Origin: an uncultured Bacteroidia bacterium | GTDB taxonomy: Bacteria; Bacteroidota; Bacteroidia; Bacteroidales; UBA932 | Direction: 5' to 3' | Assembly (NCBI GenBank): GCA_902788095.1 | Contig: CADAIT010000001.1 | Span: 62,001-126,000 of the forward strand | Length of the DNA stretch: 64,000 bases | Shown: positions 1 through 9,098 of the stretch, in pieces | How the letters are laid out: each line of letters opens with the position of its first letter | How positions within the stretch are numbered: position 1 is the first letter of the stretch | Position numbers and translations under genes: made by a program | Notes under the pieces: generated by a model | What the model was told of the DNA's origin: nothing | The model's input: only the letters and a program-made list of their open reading frames with translations | Database searches by the model: none

Positions 1-1177
1 CATACAGGTTGAAGTTGTTCAGGGGCTCTACCACGGCATTCACCAGCATGGCAGGGTGCTCCATGTCGGCCACAAAACCGTATCCGGTATTGCCGATGAA
101 GTTCTCGGCGGTCTGGTTGTAGGAGCATCCCCAGCCCGGGCCCAGTTTCCTGTCGTCCGAATACGGCCCCAGAATGGCGCCGCGATTGACGCAGCGGCTT
201 ACGGTTCCCATATTGTATCCGACAAGGCCGCCTTCCCGGCAAGCGGTTTTCACGCTGATATCGCCGTTGTTGGTACATCCCTTGGCGGCGGTGTCGCCGC
301 CCAACAGGCAAGCTGCGTCGGTACGGCCTGCAATGCCGCCCACGAACAGGTTGCTTCCGGACGAGAAACTGCCGTCCAAGGTAATGGACACATTGTTGGT
401 TACCCCTTCCAGAGTGACACCTATAGCCCGACCGACAATGCCGCCAACGGCAATATTGCCGGAAGGTGCGCCTGTGAAGACCACCTTATTGCCGCTTTCG
501 CCTACATTGAGGCGGCGGATGGTAGCCCCATTCACACAACCAAACAGGCCGGCATCCGGGTACTTGGCAAGGTCCACCGTCCAGGAAATGTTCTTGATGG
601 TGAACCGGGAACCATCCACATTGTGTTTCAGCGGAGAAGAAGCCGTGCCGACTGGCACCCATTCCTTGATGGAAGAAGCATCGATGTCGGCGGTGAACTT
701 GACTTCGCCGTCTATCAGGTACTGGTTGATGGAGTATCCGGCCTCGCCATTTACGGCCCGGGCAAAGCCCAGCAGGTCTTCTGCAGAACCGATTCCCCGT
801 TTGACGGTCCCGCTGCCGGCGGCCTGTTTCAGGGTGATTTCGGCCTTCTTTCCGTCCAGCGTGGAAACAGTGACCACACCTGTACGTTCGGCGGTCTCCT
901 TATTTTCCTCTACAGAGACCGTGAGGGTGGAGGCCTGCGTGGAAGAGCCCTTTCCGGAAGCGGTGGACATCTTAATCCATGCAACCGAACTCCGGGCATA
1001 CCAGTCGCTTGAAGACAGGACGGTAAATGCCTTGTTTTCGCCCAGTGCAATCACCTCTGCGGAGGTGGGTGTAACCGTGAATGTCGCCTCCGACGCCGGC
1101 TTCTCTTCCCCGCCGCATGCGACGAGGAAGAGGGCCGAAACCGTCAGAATAACACTTTTAAGCAAATACCTATTCAT
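1..1177 (-). CDS. BACON/GLUG-repeat surface lipoprotein (3' end cut by window edge)
   Basis: Translating the minus strand from 1177 gives MNRYLLKSVILTVSALFLVACG, a lipoprotein signal peptide with its lipobox cysteine near residue 21. A BACON-type beta-sandwich follows at about residues 28-120 (it includes SSSDWYARSS), then GLUG-like repeats from about 140 onward (VGGIVGRAIG, VGGIAGRTDA, EGGLVGYNMG). At least 392 codons are open to the window edge and no stop is seen. The start codon overlaps the stop of the susD gene by 8 nt (ATGAATAG), so translation is probably coupled to it. BACON domains are linked to carbohydrate or mucin binding, and a lipoprotein directly after SusD often acts as a surface glycan-binding protein. 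That role is inference. The frame was read by hand. Confidence 0.8.
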   Translation of the reverse strand, partial: MNRYLLKSVILTVSALFLVACGGEEKPASEATFTVTPTSAEVIALGENKAFTVLSSSDWYARSSVAWIKMSTASGKGSSTQASTLTVSVEENKETAERTGVVTVSTLDGKKAEITLKQAAGSGTVKRGIGSAEDLLGFARAVNGEAGYSINQYLIDGEVKFTADIDASSIKEWVPVGTASSPLKHNVDGSRFTIKNISWTVDLAKYPDAGLFGCVNGATIRRLNVGESGNKVVFTGAPSGNIAVGGIVGRAIGVTLEGVTNNVSITLDGSFSSGSNLFVGGIAGRTDAACLLGGDTAAKGCTNNGDISVKTACREGGLVGYNMGTVSRCVNRGAILGPYSDDRKLGPGWGCSYNQTAENFIGNTGYGFVADMEHPAMLVNAVVEPLNNFNLY

Positions 1178-3011
1178 TGGAAGTAGAATCATAACCGTCA
1201 TTCCAGCCCGGATTCTGCGTCAGGGCGCCACCGGTGATAGAACGCTCGCTAACCGGAATGGGCCACAGGTAGTCGCGGCCTTCCACCCAGTCGTAATCCT
1301 CGCTGGCAAAGTAAGTGAGATAGCCGTGATCCCCTTCGGAAAGTGTATAGTTCGAGCCCAGTTCAATCTGGTTGGTGGCCTTCACGGAAGTGGTGGGTTT
1401 CTCCCCTTCGTACAACAAGATATCCATCTTGCCGTCACCGTCCATGTCAAACTCGCCAAGGCTGGGGAAATAGCAACCGCCAAAACCGCCTACGCTCTTG
1501 GGAGTAAGCCACTTGCCTTCACCCCAGCGCAGCAGGTCCCACTGACGGAAGCCCTCTGCGATGAGTTCTACGGCACGCTCACGGCGAATTTCCAGAATAG
1601 CAGCCTTCTGACTACCCTTGGCATGGGGATAGTATTCCTCCATCAGCGGATCCACGGTGGCGGGAACGGTGCCCATGGCGGGCATGCCCACGCGGGCGCG
1701 GATGACGTCAATGGTAGCAACCACATCGGGGTCGGTAAGTTCTCCCAATTCAGCCTTCGCTTCTGCGTAGTTCAGCAACACCTCGGCATAACGGAAAAGC
1801 GGGTAGTCCGTGGTGGAGGTGGTAGCCGTTTCATGGGAAGAATCGGAAATATATTTGATGATACGATAGCCATTGAAGGTACGGTCAAAGGCCAATTCTT
1901 CGTGTTCAGTACCGTCTAAAGCCTTGTAGGAAGGGCTATGCAGGGTCTGGGCCATACGCGGGTCGCGGTTGGTGAAAGCCTCCTGGTAAGACAGGGTCTC
2001 CCAGCCGGCGCGGTCCTGAATGGGCGTACCGTCGCTCTGCAGGTAATGGTTCACCATGCGGGTGGTGGCACTCATTCTCTTGGATTTGAAGTCGAACTGG
2101 ATGCCGTGACGCACCAGGGCATCCACGCTGTAACGGCGGGAAAGAATGGTTTCGTCCGCTTCTGCATCTTCAAGGATAAAGTATTCGCGATAGCTGGCAT
2201 CCACCGGCTTTCTGGCCAGCCCCATCGTGTTGCCCTTGTACAGGGAACGCTTGCCCAGGAGTTTGCCGGCAGCGTCGACCGCCTCACGGAGGAAATACTC
2301 GGAAGAGATGGTCACATCGTCAAAGGTTTGCTCGTCCTGGGGAACATAAGGCGTACCGGCGTGGTACTTGCGGAAGGTTCCTTCAAACAGGGCGATGCGG
2401 GCCTTCAGGGCCAAAGCGGCATCCTTGGAAACATGATACACCGGCGCGGAAGACCATTTTTCCGGCAACAGTTCATAGGCCTTGTCCAGGTCCTGCATAC
2501 ACTTGAGCATCACATAACCACGCGGGTCACGGGGTTTCTTGAGGTCTTCGGTATCGCCGGAACCAATAACATGGTCGTACCAGGGCATATCGCCGTATAC
2601 CCGCACTTTCTTGTAATAATACAGTGCGCGGAAGAAATAGGCCACGCCGTCGTACATGTTCTTGACGGACACATCCTTACAGCGATTGTTCTCCAACATG
2701 TAATTGATGTCCCTGAGCGGAGCCCAGGTGCCGGAACTCCAGGTGCTGCTGGGATTGCGGGTGCCTTTCTGGATGCCCGACAGGCTGGTTGCGCTTACGA
2801 TGTCATCGGCCGTCAGTTCAGCGATGTCTTCGGCCGAACTGAAGTTCCGTTGATAAAAACGGTTGGTCCAAAGGTCAAGCTCTGCCTTTGAAGAAAAAAA
2901 CGTACCTGGAGACAAATTCGTCTCGGGAGTCTTGGTCAGGAAATCCTGGCAGGACACAGCACCAAAAGCGGCTGCCAGTACAGATATCAAGAGTATAATC
3001 TTCTTTTTCAT
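1170..3011 (-). CDS. RagB/SusD family nutrient-uptake lipoprotein
   Basis: 613 aa. The start MKKKIILLISVLAAAFGAVSC is a lipoprotein signal peptide with the lipobox ending at Cys21. The body has SusD-family features: an early helical repeat region (SSAEDIAELTADDIVS, then YYYKKVRVYGDMPWYD near residues 130-145) and the C-terminal signature region with PLFRYAEVLLNYAEAKAELG and ERAVELIAEGFRQWDLLRW. SusD proteins sit on the outer-membrane surface as a lid over the SusC channel and capture oligomeric substrate. The gene lies 6 nt after susC and overlaps the next lipoprotein gene, so the three are one transcription unit. The substrate cannot be told from this protein alone. Confidence 0.93.
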   Translation of the reverse strand: MKKKIILLISVLAAAFGAVSCQDFLTKTPETNLSPGTFFSSKAELDLWTNRFYQRNFSSAEDIAELTADDIVSATSLSGIQKGTRNPSSTWSSGTWAPLRDINYMLENNRCKDVSVKNMYDGVAYFFRALYYYKKVRVYGDMPWYDHVIGSGDTEDLKKPRDPRGYVMLKCMQDLDKAYELLPEKWSSAPVYHVSKDAALALKARIALFEGTFRKYHAGTPYVPQDEQTFDDVTISSEYFLREAVDAAGKLLGKRSLYKGNTMGLARKPVDASYREYFILEDAEADETILSRRYSVDALVRHGIQFDFKSKRMSATTRMVNHYLQSDGTPIQDRAGWETLSYQEAFTNRDPRMAQTLHSPSYKALDGTEHEELAFDRTFNGYRIIKYISDSSHETATTSTTDYPLFRYAEVLLNYAEAKAELGELTDPDVVATIDVIRARVGMPAMGTVPATVDPLMEEYYPHAKGSQKAAILEIRRERAVELIAEGFRQWDLLRWGEGKWLTPKSVGGFGGCYFPSLGEFDMDGDGKMDILLYEGEKPTTSVKATNQIELGSNYTLSEGDHGYLTYFASEDYDWVEGRDYLWPIPVSERSITGGALTQNPGWNDGYDSTSNE

Positions 3012-3017
3012 AAGCCA

Positions 3018-6000
3018 CTAGAATGTAATGTCCACACCAAAGGAGAATGTTCTGGAATAAGGATAAGTGATGTCTCGCGTATCGCCTCCGGCAGTTGCCA
3101 CCTCCGGATCCACGTACTTGGAAATCTTGGTGAGCGGAGACAGATAGAACAGATTCTCACCGGAGAAGTAGAAACGCACTTTCTCCACCACCTTGTTCTT
3201 CTTCAGCGGGAGCGTATAGCCCACGGTGAGGTTTTTCAGACGCAGATAGGCTGCGTTCTGCAGATAGTAGTCGTTTGTCTTGTAGTTGGCAATCAGACGG
3301 CCCCTCATGCGCGGGAAATACGCTTTGGAGTTGTCAGCACCCTCGGCCGGATCCCAGCACAGGGTCTCGAATCCCTTGGGAATGAAGGAGGGACGCTGGT
3401 AGCCGTAAGGGCCCCAGAAATAGCTGCTGTAGGCACTTGGAGCCCAGTCCAGCTTGCCTACCCCCTGGAAGAAGATGCTGATGTCCAGACCGGCCCAGCT
3501 GAAGTCCGTCTTGAGGGCATAGTTGTAACGCGGACGGCTGTTGCCGATGACTTCGCGGTCACCGGGATCGTCCAGGGTGTTCTTGCCGGTGTTGATGGTA
3601 CCGGACCCGTCCAGGTCCTTGTACTTTAAGTCACCGGCCATCAGGTGGTTATACGGAGCCGCAGAATTGTAAATGTCGGCATTCACCACTTTGGAGTCGA
3701 TCGCCGCCTCATAGGCTGCAGCCTCTTCGTCGGTAGCAAAGAAACCGTCCGTACGATAGCCCCAGATATCACCCAGGCGCTTGCCCACAAAGTGGTCACT
3801 GATGAGTTTGTCGGGGTTTTCGTAACGGGTAATGTAGCTCACATTGTCGCCCAGGGTGGCAGTAACACCATAGTAGAGCGGTTTGCCGGCCACCATCACA
3901 TTGTCTTTCCAGCTCAGGGCCAGCTCATAACCATAAGTGCGCAGGTCGGCCGCATTCTCCTTCGGGGCATCGGCGCCATACACAGAAGGGAGGGTCATGG
4001 CCGTTGTGAGCATGTTCTTGGTGTCACGGATGAAAAAGTCGGCGTTCAACGTGAGGCGGTTGCGGAAGAAGCCCAAATCCAGGCCGATATTCTTGGAAAT
4101 CACGGTTTCCCAGGTCAGGTTGCTGGAAACAGGAGCCGAGACATAGGCATAGTCCGCCTTTTTATTGTCAAAGGTATAAGAAAGCGGCTCGGTGGATATT
4201 TTGTCCCAGTAGTAGTAGTTGCTCACCTGCTGGTTGCCCAGAGTACCATAAGACAAACGAAGTTTCGCATTGGATACTACAGGACGAATTTTCTCCCAGA
4301 AGGGTTCCTCGGAGATTCTCCAACCGGCCGATGCGGAAGGGAAGAAGCCCCAGCGGTGACCCTTGGGGAAACGGGAGGAGCCGTCGTAACGGCCGCTCAG
4401 TTCCAGGAGGTAGCGGCCCTTCCAGTCGTAGTTGACACGGGCGAAGAAGCCCAGCGTCCGGTAGGCGGAATTGGATCCCTCAAGGGCTTCAATGCCCACC
4501 AGGTGACCCTCTTCGTCCTTCTTGGCCGCAGTTATGTCGATATAGGAAAGGGTTTCACTGAGGGAGCCCGCCTGCTTTACGGTGAGCTGGGTGGAATGAT
4601 AGTCGTCGTAGTTGGCACCCAGGGTAGCCGCCAGGTGGTGACCGTTTCCGAAGGTATTGTCATAGGAGAAGTAGGCATTGGCCACGCTGCCGTCCTGCAT
4701 ATAGCGGACCTCCTGGTAGAAGTCGTACACGGAGCCGTTGGAGAAGTTGCCGCCCGTAAGGCCGTTACCTTCGTACATGCGTTTGTTCACGTTGTCGTAG
4801 GAATTGGCGGTGGGAACGCTGCGGTAGCCGGCAATGCGGTCTCTGCGGCGATAAGTGTAGTCGGCAATGAACTTGAGGCCCTTCACAATATCGATCGTGA
4901 AACGGTTGGTCCAGGTCCAATAGTTATTGGTATTGGAATTGTGGTTGCGTCCGTCCATGAATACGCCGCCGCGGCCGCTCATGAGCGGAGAGGTGGCTTC
5001 GGCCATGAAACCGGGGACCATGGCAATGGTGCCGTCCGGGTTGAACGGGACCAGATTGGGGCCCACATTCTGGGTGATGTTCCACATGATACCCTGACCG
5101 GCAGAGTTTTGCGTTTTGTTCAGCTGGGTACTGCCGTCCAGTTCCCAGAAACCTCCCCAGTCATATTTGGTGCGCTCCAGGGAAACGTTGGTGGAATACG
5201 TGAGCCAATTGGTAATCTTGGCGTCCAGTTTGGTACGCAGGGAGGCGCCGTTGTAGGTGTCCTGAGCCAAGCCGCCAAAGAAACCGTTTCTCCAGAGCCA
5301 ACGGCCTGAGGCATAGTATTTTACCTTATCGTTACCGCCACGGACGGCAACATTGTGCTCGGTCTCGGGACGCACCTTGTTGAACAGGTAGTTGTACCAG
5401 TCGAAGTTGCCCAGGTACACATAAGTGTTGGTTCCGGTCGCATCAGGCACCACCCAGGGGCGCTCGGGGTTCTCGGTGACGTCGTTCCGGCGCTCGTAGA
5501 GCATCTGCATCTGTTCGGAGGAATAGGTCCAGGCGCCGTACCCTTTGAAGGTCTCGTAGAACTTATTGGTGAGACTTACGTAGTCGTAACCGCTGGTGAT
5601 GAAGTCCGTAGAGGTGGTGTTGTCGGAGATGGAGAAACGGCCGTTGTACGTAACGCGGGCCTTTCCCTCGCTACCGCTCTTGGTAGTGATGAGAATCACG
5701 CCTGCCGATGCCTTGGCACCATAAATGGCGCAGGCAGATGCATCTTTGAGCACAGAGATGCTCTCAATGTCGTTGGGATTCACCAGGGTAAGGGAGCTCT
5801 CGATACCGTCCACCAGGATGAGCGGGGAACCGCTGTTGATGGAGAGTTTACCGCGGATGTTCACGCTGTAGTTGGTACCGTCGATGGAACCGGAAGAAGT
5901 GGTAAGCACCAGTGAAGGGTCGGCGCCCTGCAGGGCCATGGCCGTGTTGGTGACAGGACGGGAGTTGAGTTCCTTGCCGTCAATGACGGACACGGCACCG

Positions 6001-6350
6001 GTGAGGTTTACCCTTTTCTGGGTACCGTAACCCACCACTACAAGCTCTTCCAGGACATTGTCGCTTTCCAGGACAACGGAAAGAGGCATGGGCTCCGTAC
6101 CGGTGAGATGCAGCACTTTGTCGGCCATCCCCATGAAGGAGACAGTGATTTGAGCGGGATAGCTGACGTTGCCGATGGAGAATGCGCCGTCGGCGTCTGT
6201 CAGTGCATACTGAGTAGTTCCGGTCACCTGGACGGAAGCCCCGATAAGGGGCTCCCCGTCGGTGTCCGTCACCACGCCGCGGAGGCTGCTCTGCGCCAGC
6301 GCAACGGCCGGGATGAGCAGCACGAGGAATGCTAATAGAAATCGTTTCAT
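3018..6350 (-). CDS. SusC/RagA family TonB-dependent outer-membrane transporter (no STN domain)
   Basis: 1110 aa. A cleavable signal peptide (MKRFLLAFLVLLIPAVALAQ) is followed by a carboxypeptidase-regulatory-like beta-sandwich at about residues 22-95 (LRGVVTDTDGEPLIGASVQV). The TonB-dependent plug is at about 100-230 (LEELVVVGYGTQKR, ESISVLKDASACAIYGAKAS, GVILITTKSG), and the rest is a beta-barrel ending in FSFGVDITF, a typical aromatic-terminated last strand. It lacks an N-terminal STN domain, unlike the SusC at 42163-45459, so it is not expected to signal to a FecR. It pairs with the SusD gene 6 nt downstream and is preceded by two GLUG lipoprotein genes in the same direction. Confidence 0.95.
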   Translation of the reverse strand: MKRFLLAFLVLLIPAVALAQSSLRGVVTDTDGEPLIGASVQVTGTTQYALTDADGAFSIGNVSYPAQITVSFMGMADKVLHLTGTEPMPLSVVLESDNVLEELVVVGYGTQKRVNLTGAVSVIDGKELNSRPVTNTAMALQGADPSLVLTTSSGSIDGTNYSVNIRGKLSINSGSPLILVDGIESSLTLVNPNDIESISVLKDASACAIYGAKASAGVILITTKSGSEGKARVTYNGRFSISDNTTSTDFITSGYDYVSLTNKFYETFKGYGAWTYSSEQMQMLYERRNDVTENPERPWVVPDATGTNTYVYLGNFDWYNYLFNKVRPETEHNVAVRGGNDKVKYYASGRWLWRNGFFGGLAQDTYNGASLRTKLDAKITNWLTYSTNVSLERTKYDWGGFWELDGSTQLNKTQNSAGQGIMWNITQNVGPNLVPFNPDGTIAMVPGFMAEATSPLMSGRGGVFMDGRNHNSNTNNYWTWTNRFTIDIVKGLKFIADYTYRRRDRIAGYRSVPTANSYDNVNKRMYEGNGLTGGNFSNGSVYDFYQEVRYMQDGSVANAYFSYDNTFGNGHHLAATLGANYDDYHSTQLTVKQAGSLSETLSYIDITAAKKDEEGHLVGIEALEGSNSAYRTLGFFARVNYDWKGRYLLELSGRYDGSSRFPKGHRWGFFPSASAGWRISEEPFWEKIRPVVSNAKLRLSYGTLGNQQVSNYYYWDKISTEPLSYTFDNKKADYAYVSAPVSSNLTWETVISKNIGLDLGFFRNRLTLNADFFIRDTKNMLTTAMTLPSVYGADAPKENAADLRTYGYELALSWKDNVMVAGKPLYYGVTATLGDNVSYITRYENPDKLISDHFVGKRLGDIWGYRTDGFFATDEEAAAYEAAIDSKVVNADIYNSAAPYNHLMAGDLKYKDLDGSGTINTGKNTLDDPGDREVIGNSRPRYNYALKTDFSWAGLDISIFFQGVGKLDWAPSAYSSYFWGPYGYQRPSFIPKGFETLCWDPAEGADNSKAYFPRMRGRLIANYKTNDYYLQNAAYLRLKNLTVGYTLPLKKNKVVEKVRFYFSGENLFYLSPLTKISKYVDPEVATAGGDTRDITYPYSRTFSFGVDITF

Positions 6351-6368
6351 CGAATAAATTTTATGTTA

Positions 6369-8930
6369 TTATTTGTAGTATTCTTCACCAAGAGCAATCA
6401 AAGCCCCCGGAACAGGATAATCCACCCCGGCAGGGATGGCCCAGCCAAGAGCTGAAGTATAAGTAGATCCAACCGTCAACGAGAAATTATTACCATTGAA
6501 TGTCGTACATGTACCGCTGCTCTTGATGTCAACCGCTGTTTTCTGTTCATAATTAGCCTTCACTGTGCCTGTGGAAATGTCAGACGAATCGCCTGCGACA
6601 AAATAATCAAAGCGAAGCTCCGCCTTATTGCTGACCACACCAACGAATCCGCCCTTCTTGGCAGACCCGGGGACAGAACTCACCAGCGTATAAGAATTTC
6701 TGATACGGGCACGGTTGCTGTTTGAAGCATCACCGGTAATCCAGCCTGCAAAACCGCCTACATATTCTCCACCGGCAGTTATGGTTACATCCAGGACACC
6801 ACAGTTGTCAATCGCGACATACTGTCCTGCCGTCGTGGTTATATTACCTACAGCACCACCTGTTCGGCAAGCATTGGAAGTGCGTTCTGTAGTTACGTTC
6901 ATGTTGGCCAGACAGTCATAAACGTAGGTTCTGGAGGAGGCATGATTATTATTGAGCTGGATAAACCCGGTCAGTCCCCCGACATCATAGGTCGATGTTT
7001 TTACAGTACCTTCTGCATAGCACACACTCACGACATTTCCATTCTGTAATTTGCCGGCTATACCGCCCACGCAATTGGCCGAGCCCGTGATGTCCGCGCT
7101 ATTTCTGCAGGAGGTGATAAAGCAAATATTTGTTTCGGTTCCATTATTAGTGGTCGATCCGGAGAAACCGACAATTCCTCCTACCATCGAGGTCCCGGTC
7201 ACATTGCCTGTATTTACACAAGAAAGAATGGTTCCCTTGGCCAAGTTTCCGGCAATGCCGCCAGTCTGATTGACTAGAGAATTGGTTACCACAGCGCCAT
7301 TGGTGCAGCCATTTACCTCACCAGTGCTGTCGAACTTGCCAACAATACCGCCACGGGCAACTCCCGAAGCGGTTCCGGTAAACTGTATGGTTCCGGAAGT
7401 AGCGCAGGACTTGATGGAGGAGTTTTCGCCGGCATATCCTACTACACCGCCCTGGTTGTTCGCATCAGCGCCACTATCTGCAGTGGTGACAATAATATTT
7501 TTTACACTGCAATCCTTTACCGTTGCATCGCCTTTGACATGGGCGATGAAGCCTACGGAATTGCGGCCGGTAACCTGTCCGCCCTCGAGCGAACAGTTCT
7601 CAATCGTTGTCGTACCGATGCAGCGTCCGGTAAGGATGCCGGTAGTATTGGTTCCGGTTACAGCGGCATTGGCTACCTTGATATTTTTAAGTGTGGCATT
7701 GTTCACATAGGCGAAAAGGCCCACACTGTCATCTACATCACCGGAGACAGTGAATTTCTCCAGTTTTTTGTTGTTGCCGTCGTACGTTCCCTGGAAAGGG
7801 GTAGCGTCGGCAAGCATAGCGTTATAGATGCCAATGGAGGGAAGCGCCTCATTACCAAAGTCGATATCGGCAGTCTGCTTGTAATAAACAGCCGTGGAAC
7901 CGAAGAAGGTTCCTTCTCCGGAGACGCCGCCTTCCGTGGGGAAGGTGCTCTCCATCTTGGTCTTGATGGCCTTGAAGTCGTCGGCCGTAGCAATCAGGTA
8001 GGGATTGGCCTCGGAGCCGTCGCCACCGGAAAAGAAGCCCTTGGCCTTGAAATTCATGTGCTTGCGCATGCTGCGGGTGACAGTCATCGCAGAGTTGCGG
8101 GTCTTGAACTCGAAGGGCTCATATTCCACGGAACCGACTGTTTTTCCGTACACCAGTTTTACGGTCATGGCGTCAAACTCATCCGTTCCGGTAACCGGCA
8201 GGAAGAAATAGACACTCTTGGGCGTAGATGAAAGCGTAACGGGTGCAGCCAGCTCGCAGGTTACGAATTTGTTTCCGTCCAAAGCGCCGATGGAAGGGAT
8301 CCCTTCAGAGAAACTGACCGTGGCAGAGCCCGTAATATAGACCTCTGAGTTGCTCAGTTCCACCTTTGTAAGGGTTTCTCCCTGGGCATTGTCCGTATAG
8401 GCACGGATCTCGTAGATGGCACCCAGATTCTTGAGCTCAATGCTGGTCTCGGCGGTGGCATCGGCAGGGACGACGGCGGCCATCGGGTTCATGATGCCCG
8501 TCAGGGATTCGAAGGCGGCGGGCATGGTGAACTGCACATGGTCGGTATCCCAGACAAAGTTGCCGGCCGGGAAGAACACGTGCATGGGGTTGCCGTTTTT
8601 CTCCAGCGGTTCCGCCACCGGCTCAAACTTGGTTTCTACCGCATTGTATGCATAGAGGGCCGTCTCACCGTCGGAACGGATAATTTTCACCTGGTCTCCA
8701 TCGGTCCAGGACAGGCTGCCGCTGACATCATCCAGATCGGCCTTGGTCGCTTCCATGTCCGCACCGAAGCCGGTCAGGTACTTGACCGGATCGTATTCAA
8801 CCGTCTCTTCCGGAACTTTCTCCTCCGGAACAACAGGACGGGGATCTTCATTCGCCTGTTCTTTATTGCAGGCAACGCCCAATACGGCAAGCAGCGCCGT
8901 AAAAGCGACAAATCTCATAATCTTTTTCAT
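6369..8930 (-). CDS. Fimbrillin-like/GLUG-repeat surface lipoprotein
   Basis: 853 aa. The signal peptide is MKKIMRFVAFTALLAVLGVAC with the lipobox at Cys21. Residues about 45-300 form a fimbrillin-like module (DPVKYLTGFGADMEATKAD, SLSWTDGDQVKI, then MHVFFPAGNFVW), closely related in layout to the N-termini of the three lipoproteins upstream. From about 330 to 840 the protein is a string of GLUG-type repeats, each with a pattern like GGIVGxxxxSxxxxCxNxGxV (examples: VGGIVGFSGST, GGIAGNLAKGTIL, GGIAGKLQNGNVV). Such repeats are expected to build an elongated beta-helix. No catalytic domain is seen, so a binding or structural role at the cell surface is likely. It follows a 45-aa peptide gene after 6 nt and precedes susC. 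Confidence 0.87.
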   Translation of the reverse strand: MKKIMRFVAFTALLAVLGVACNKEQANEDPRPVVPEEKVPEETVEYDPVKYLTGFGADMEATKADLDDVSGSLSWTDGDQVKIIRSDGETALYAYNAVETKFEPVAEPLEKNGNPMHVFFPAGNFVWDTDHVQFTMPAAFESLTGIMNPMAAVVPADATAETSIELKNLGAIYEIRAYTDNAQGETLTKVELSNSEVYITGSATVSFSEGIPSIGALDGNKFVTCELAAPVTLSSTPKSVYFFLPVTGTDEFDAMTVKLVYGKTVGSVEYEPFEFKTRNSAMTVTRSMRKHMNFKAKGFFSGGDGSEANPYLIATADDFKAIKTKMESTFPTEGGVSGEGTFFGSTAVYYKQTADIDFGNEALPSIGIYNAMLADATPFQGTYDGNNKKLEKFTVSGDVDDSVGLFAYVNNATLKNIKVANAAVTGTNTTGILTGRCIGTTTIENCSLEGGQVTGRNSVGFIAHVKGDATVKDCSVKNIIVTTADSGADANNQGGVVGYAGENSSIKSCATSGTIQFTGTASGVARGGIVGKFDSTGEVNGCTNGAVVTNSLVNQTGGIAGNLAKGTILSCVNTGNVTGTSMVGGIVGFSGSTTNNGTETNICFITSCRNSADITGSANCVGGIAGKLQNGNVVSVCYAEGTVKTSTYDVGGLTGFIQLNNNHASSRTYVYDCLANMNVTTERTSNACRTGGAVGNITTTAGQYVAIDNCGVLDVTITAGGEYVGGFAGWITGDASNSNRARIRNSYTLVSSVPGSAKKGGFVGVVSNKAELRFDYFVAGDSSDISTGTVKANYEQKTAVDIKSSGTCTTFNGNNFSLTVGSTYTSALGWAIPAGVDYPVPGALIALGEEYYK

Positions 8931-8936
8931 AGCCTG

Positions 8937-9074
8937 CTACCAGTTAGAATCATCATCTTCGGAGTTGCCGTAGCCTTCTCCGCTAAAAACATGTTTTCTG
9001 GAGCCCGAAAGAAGGGTACTCTCAGTCTGCACCGAAACGGGCTCGCAGAGAGGAGTCATGTATATTTTTTTCAT
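8937..9074 (-). CDS. Small peptide (45 aa) preceding a fimbrillin-like lipoprotein
   Basis: Read by hand from the minus strand: 45 codons starting MKKIYMTPLCEPVSVQTEST, then LLSGSRKHVF and an acidic/glycine-rich tail ending DDDSNW. It shares a layout with the small peptides at 11320-11478 and 33088-33243: a charged start, Tyr, a nearby Pro, a glutamate-containing stretch, then a hydrophobic pair followed by a small-residue Ser motif (LLSGS, ILAGS, LICAS), then a variable tail. Its stop is 6 nt before the next lipoprotein start. No signal peptide or known domain is visible. Function unknown; the pattern resembles a leader-plus-cargo peptide, but that is inference. Confidence 0.7.
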   Translation of the reverse strand: MKKIYMTPLCEPVSVQTESTLLSGSRKHVFSGEGYGNSEDDDSNW

Positions 9075-9098
9075 GCTTGTTTTCCTATGTTTAGAGGT

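Noticed and set aside
174-1919. Plus-strand open frame (581 codons) near the left edge
   Set aside because: It overlaps the BACON/GLUG and SusD genes on the opposite strand and has no family features.
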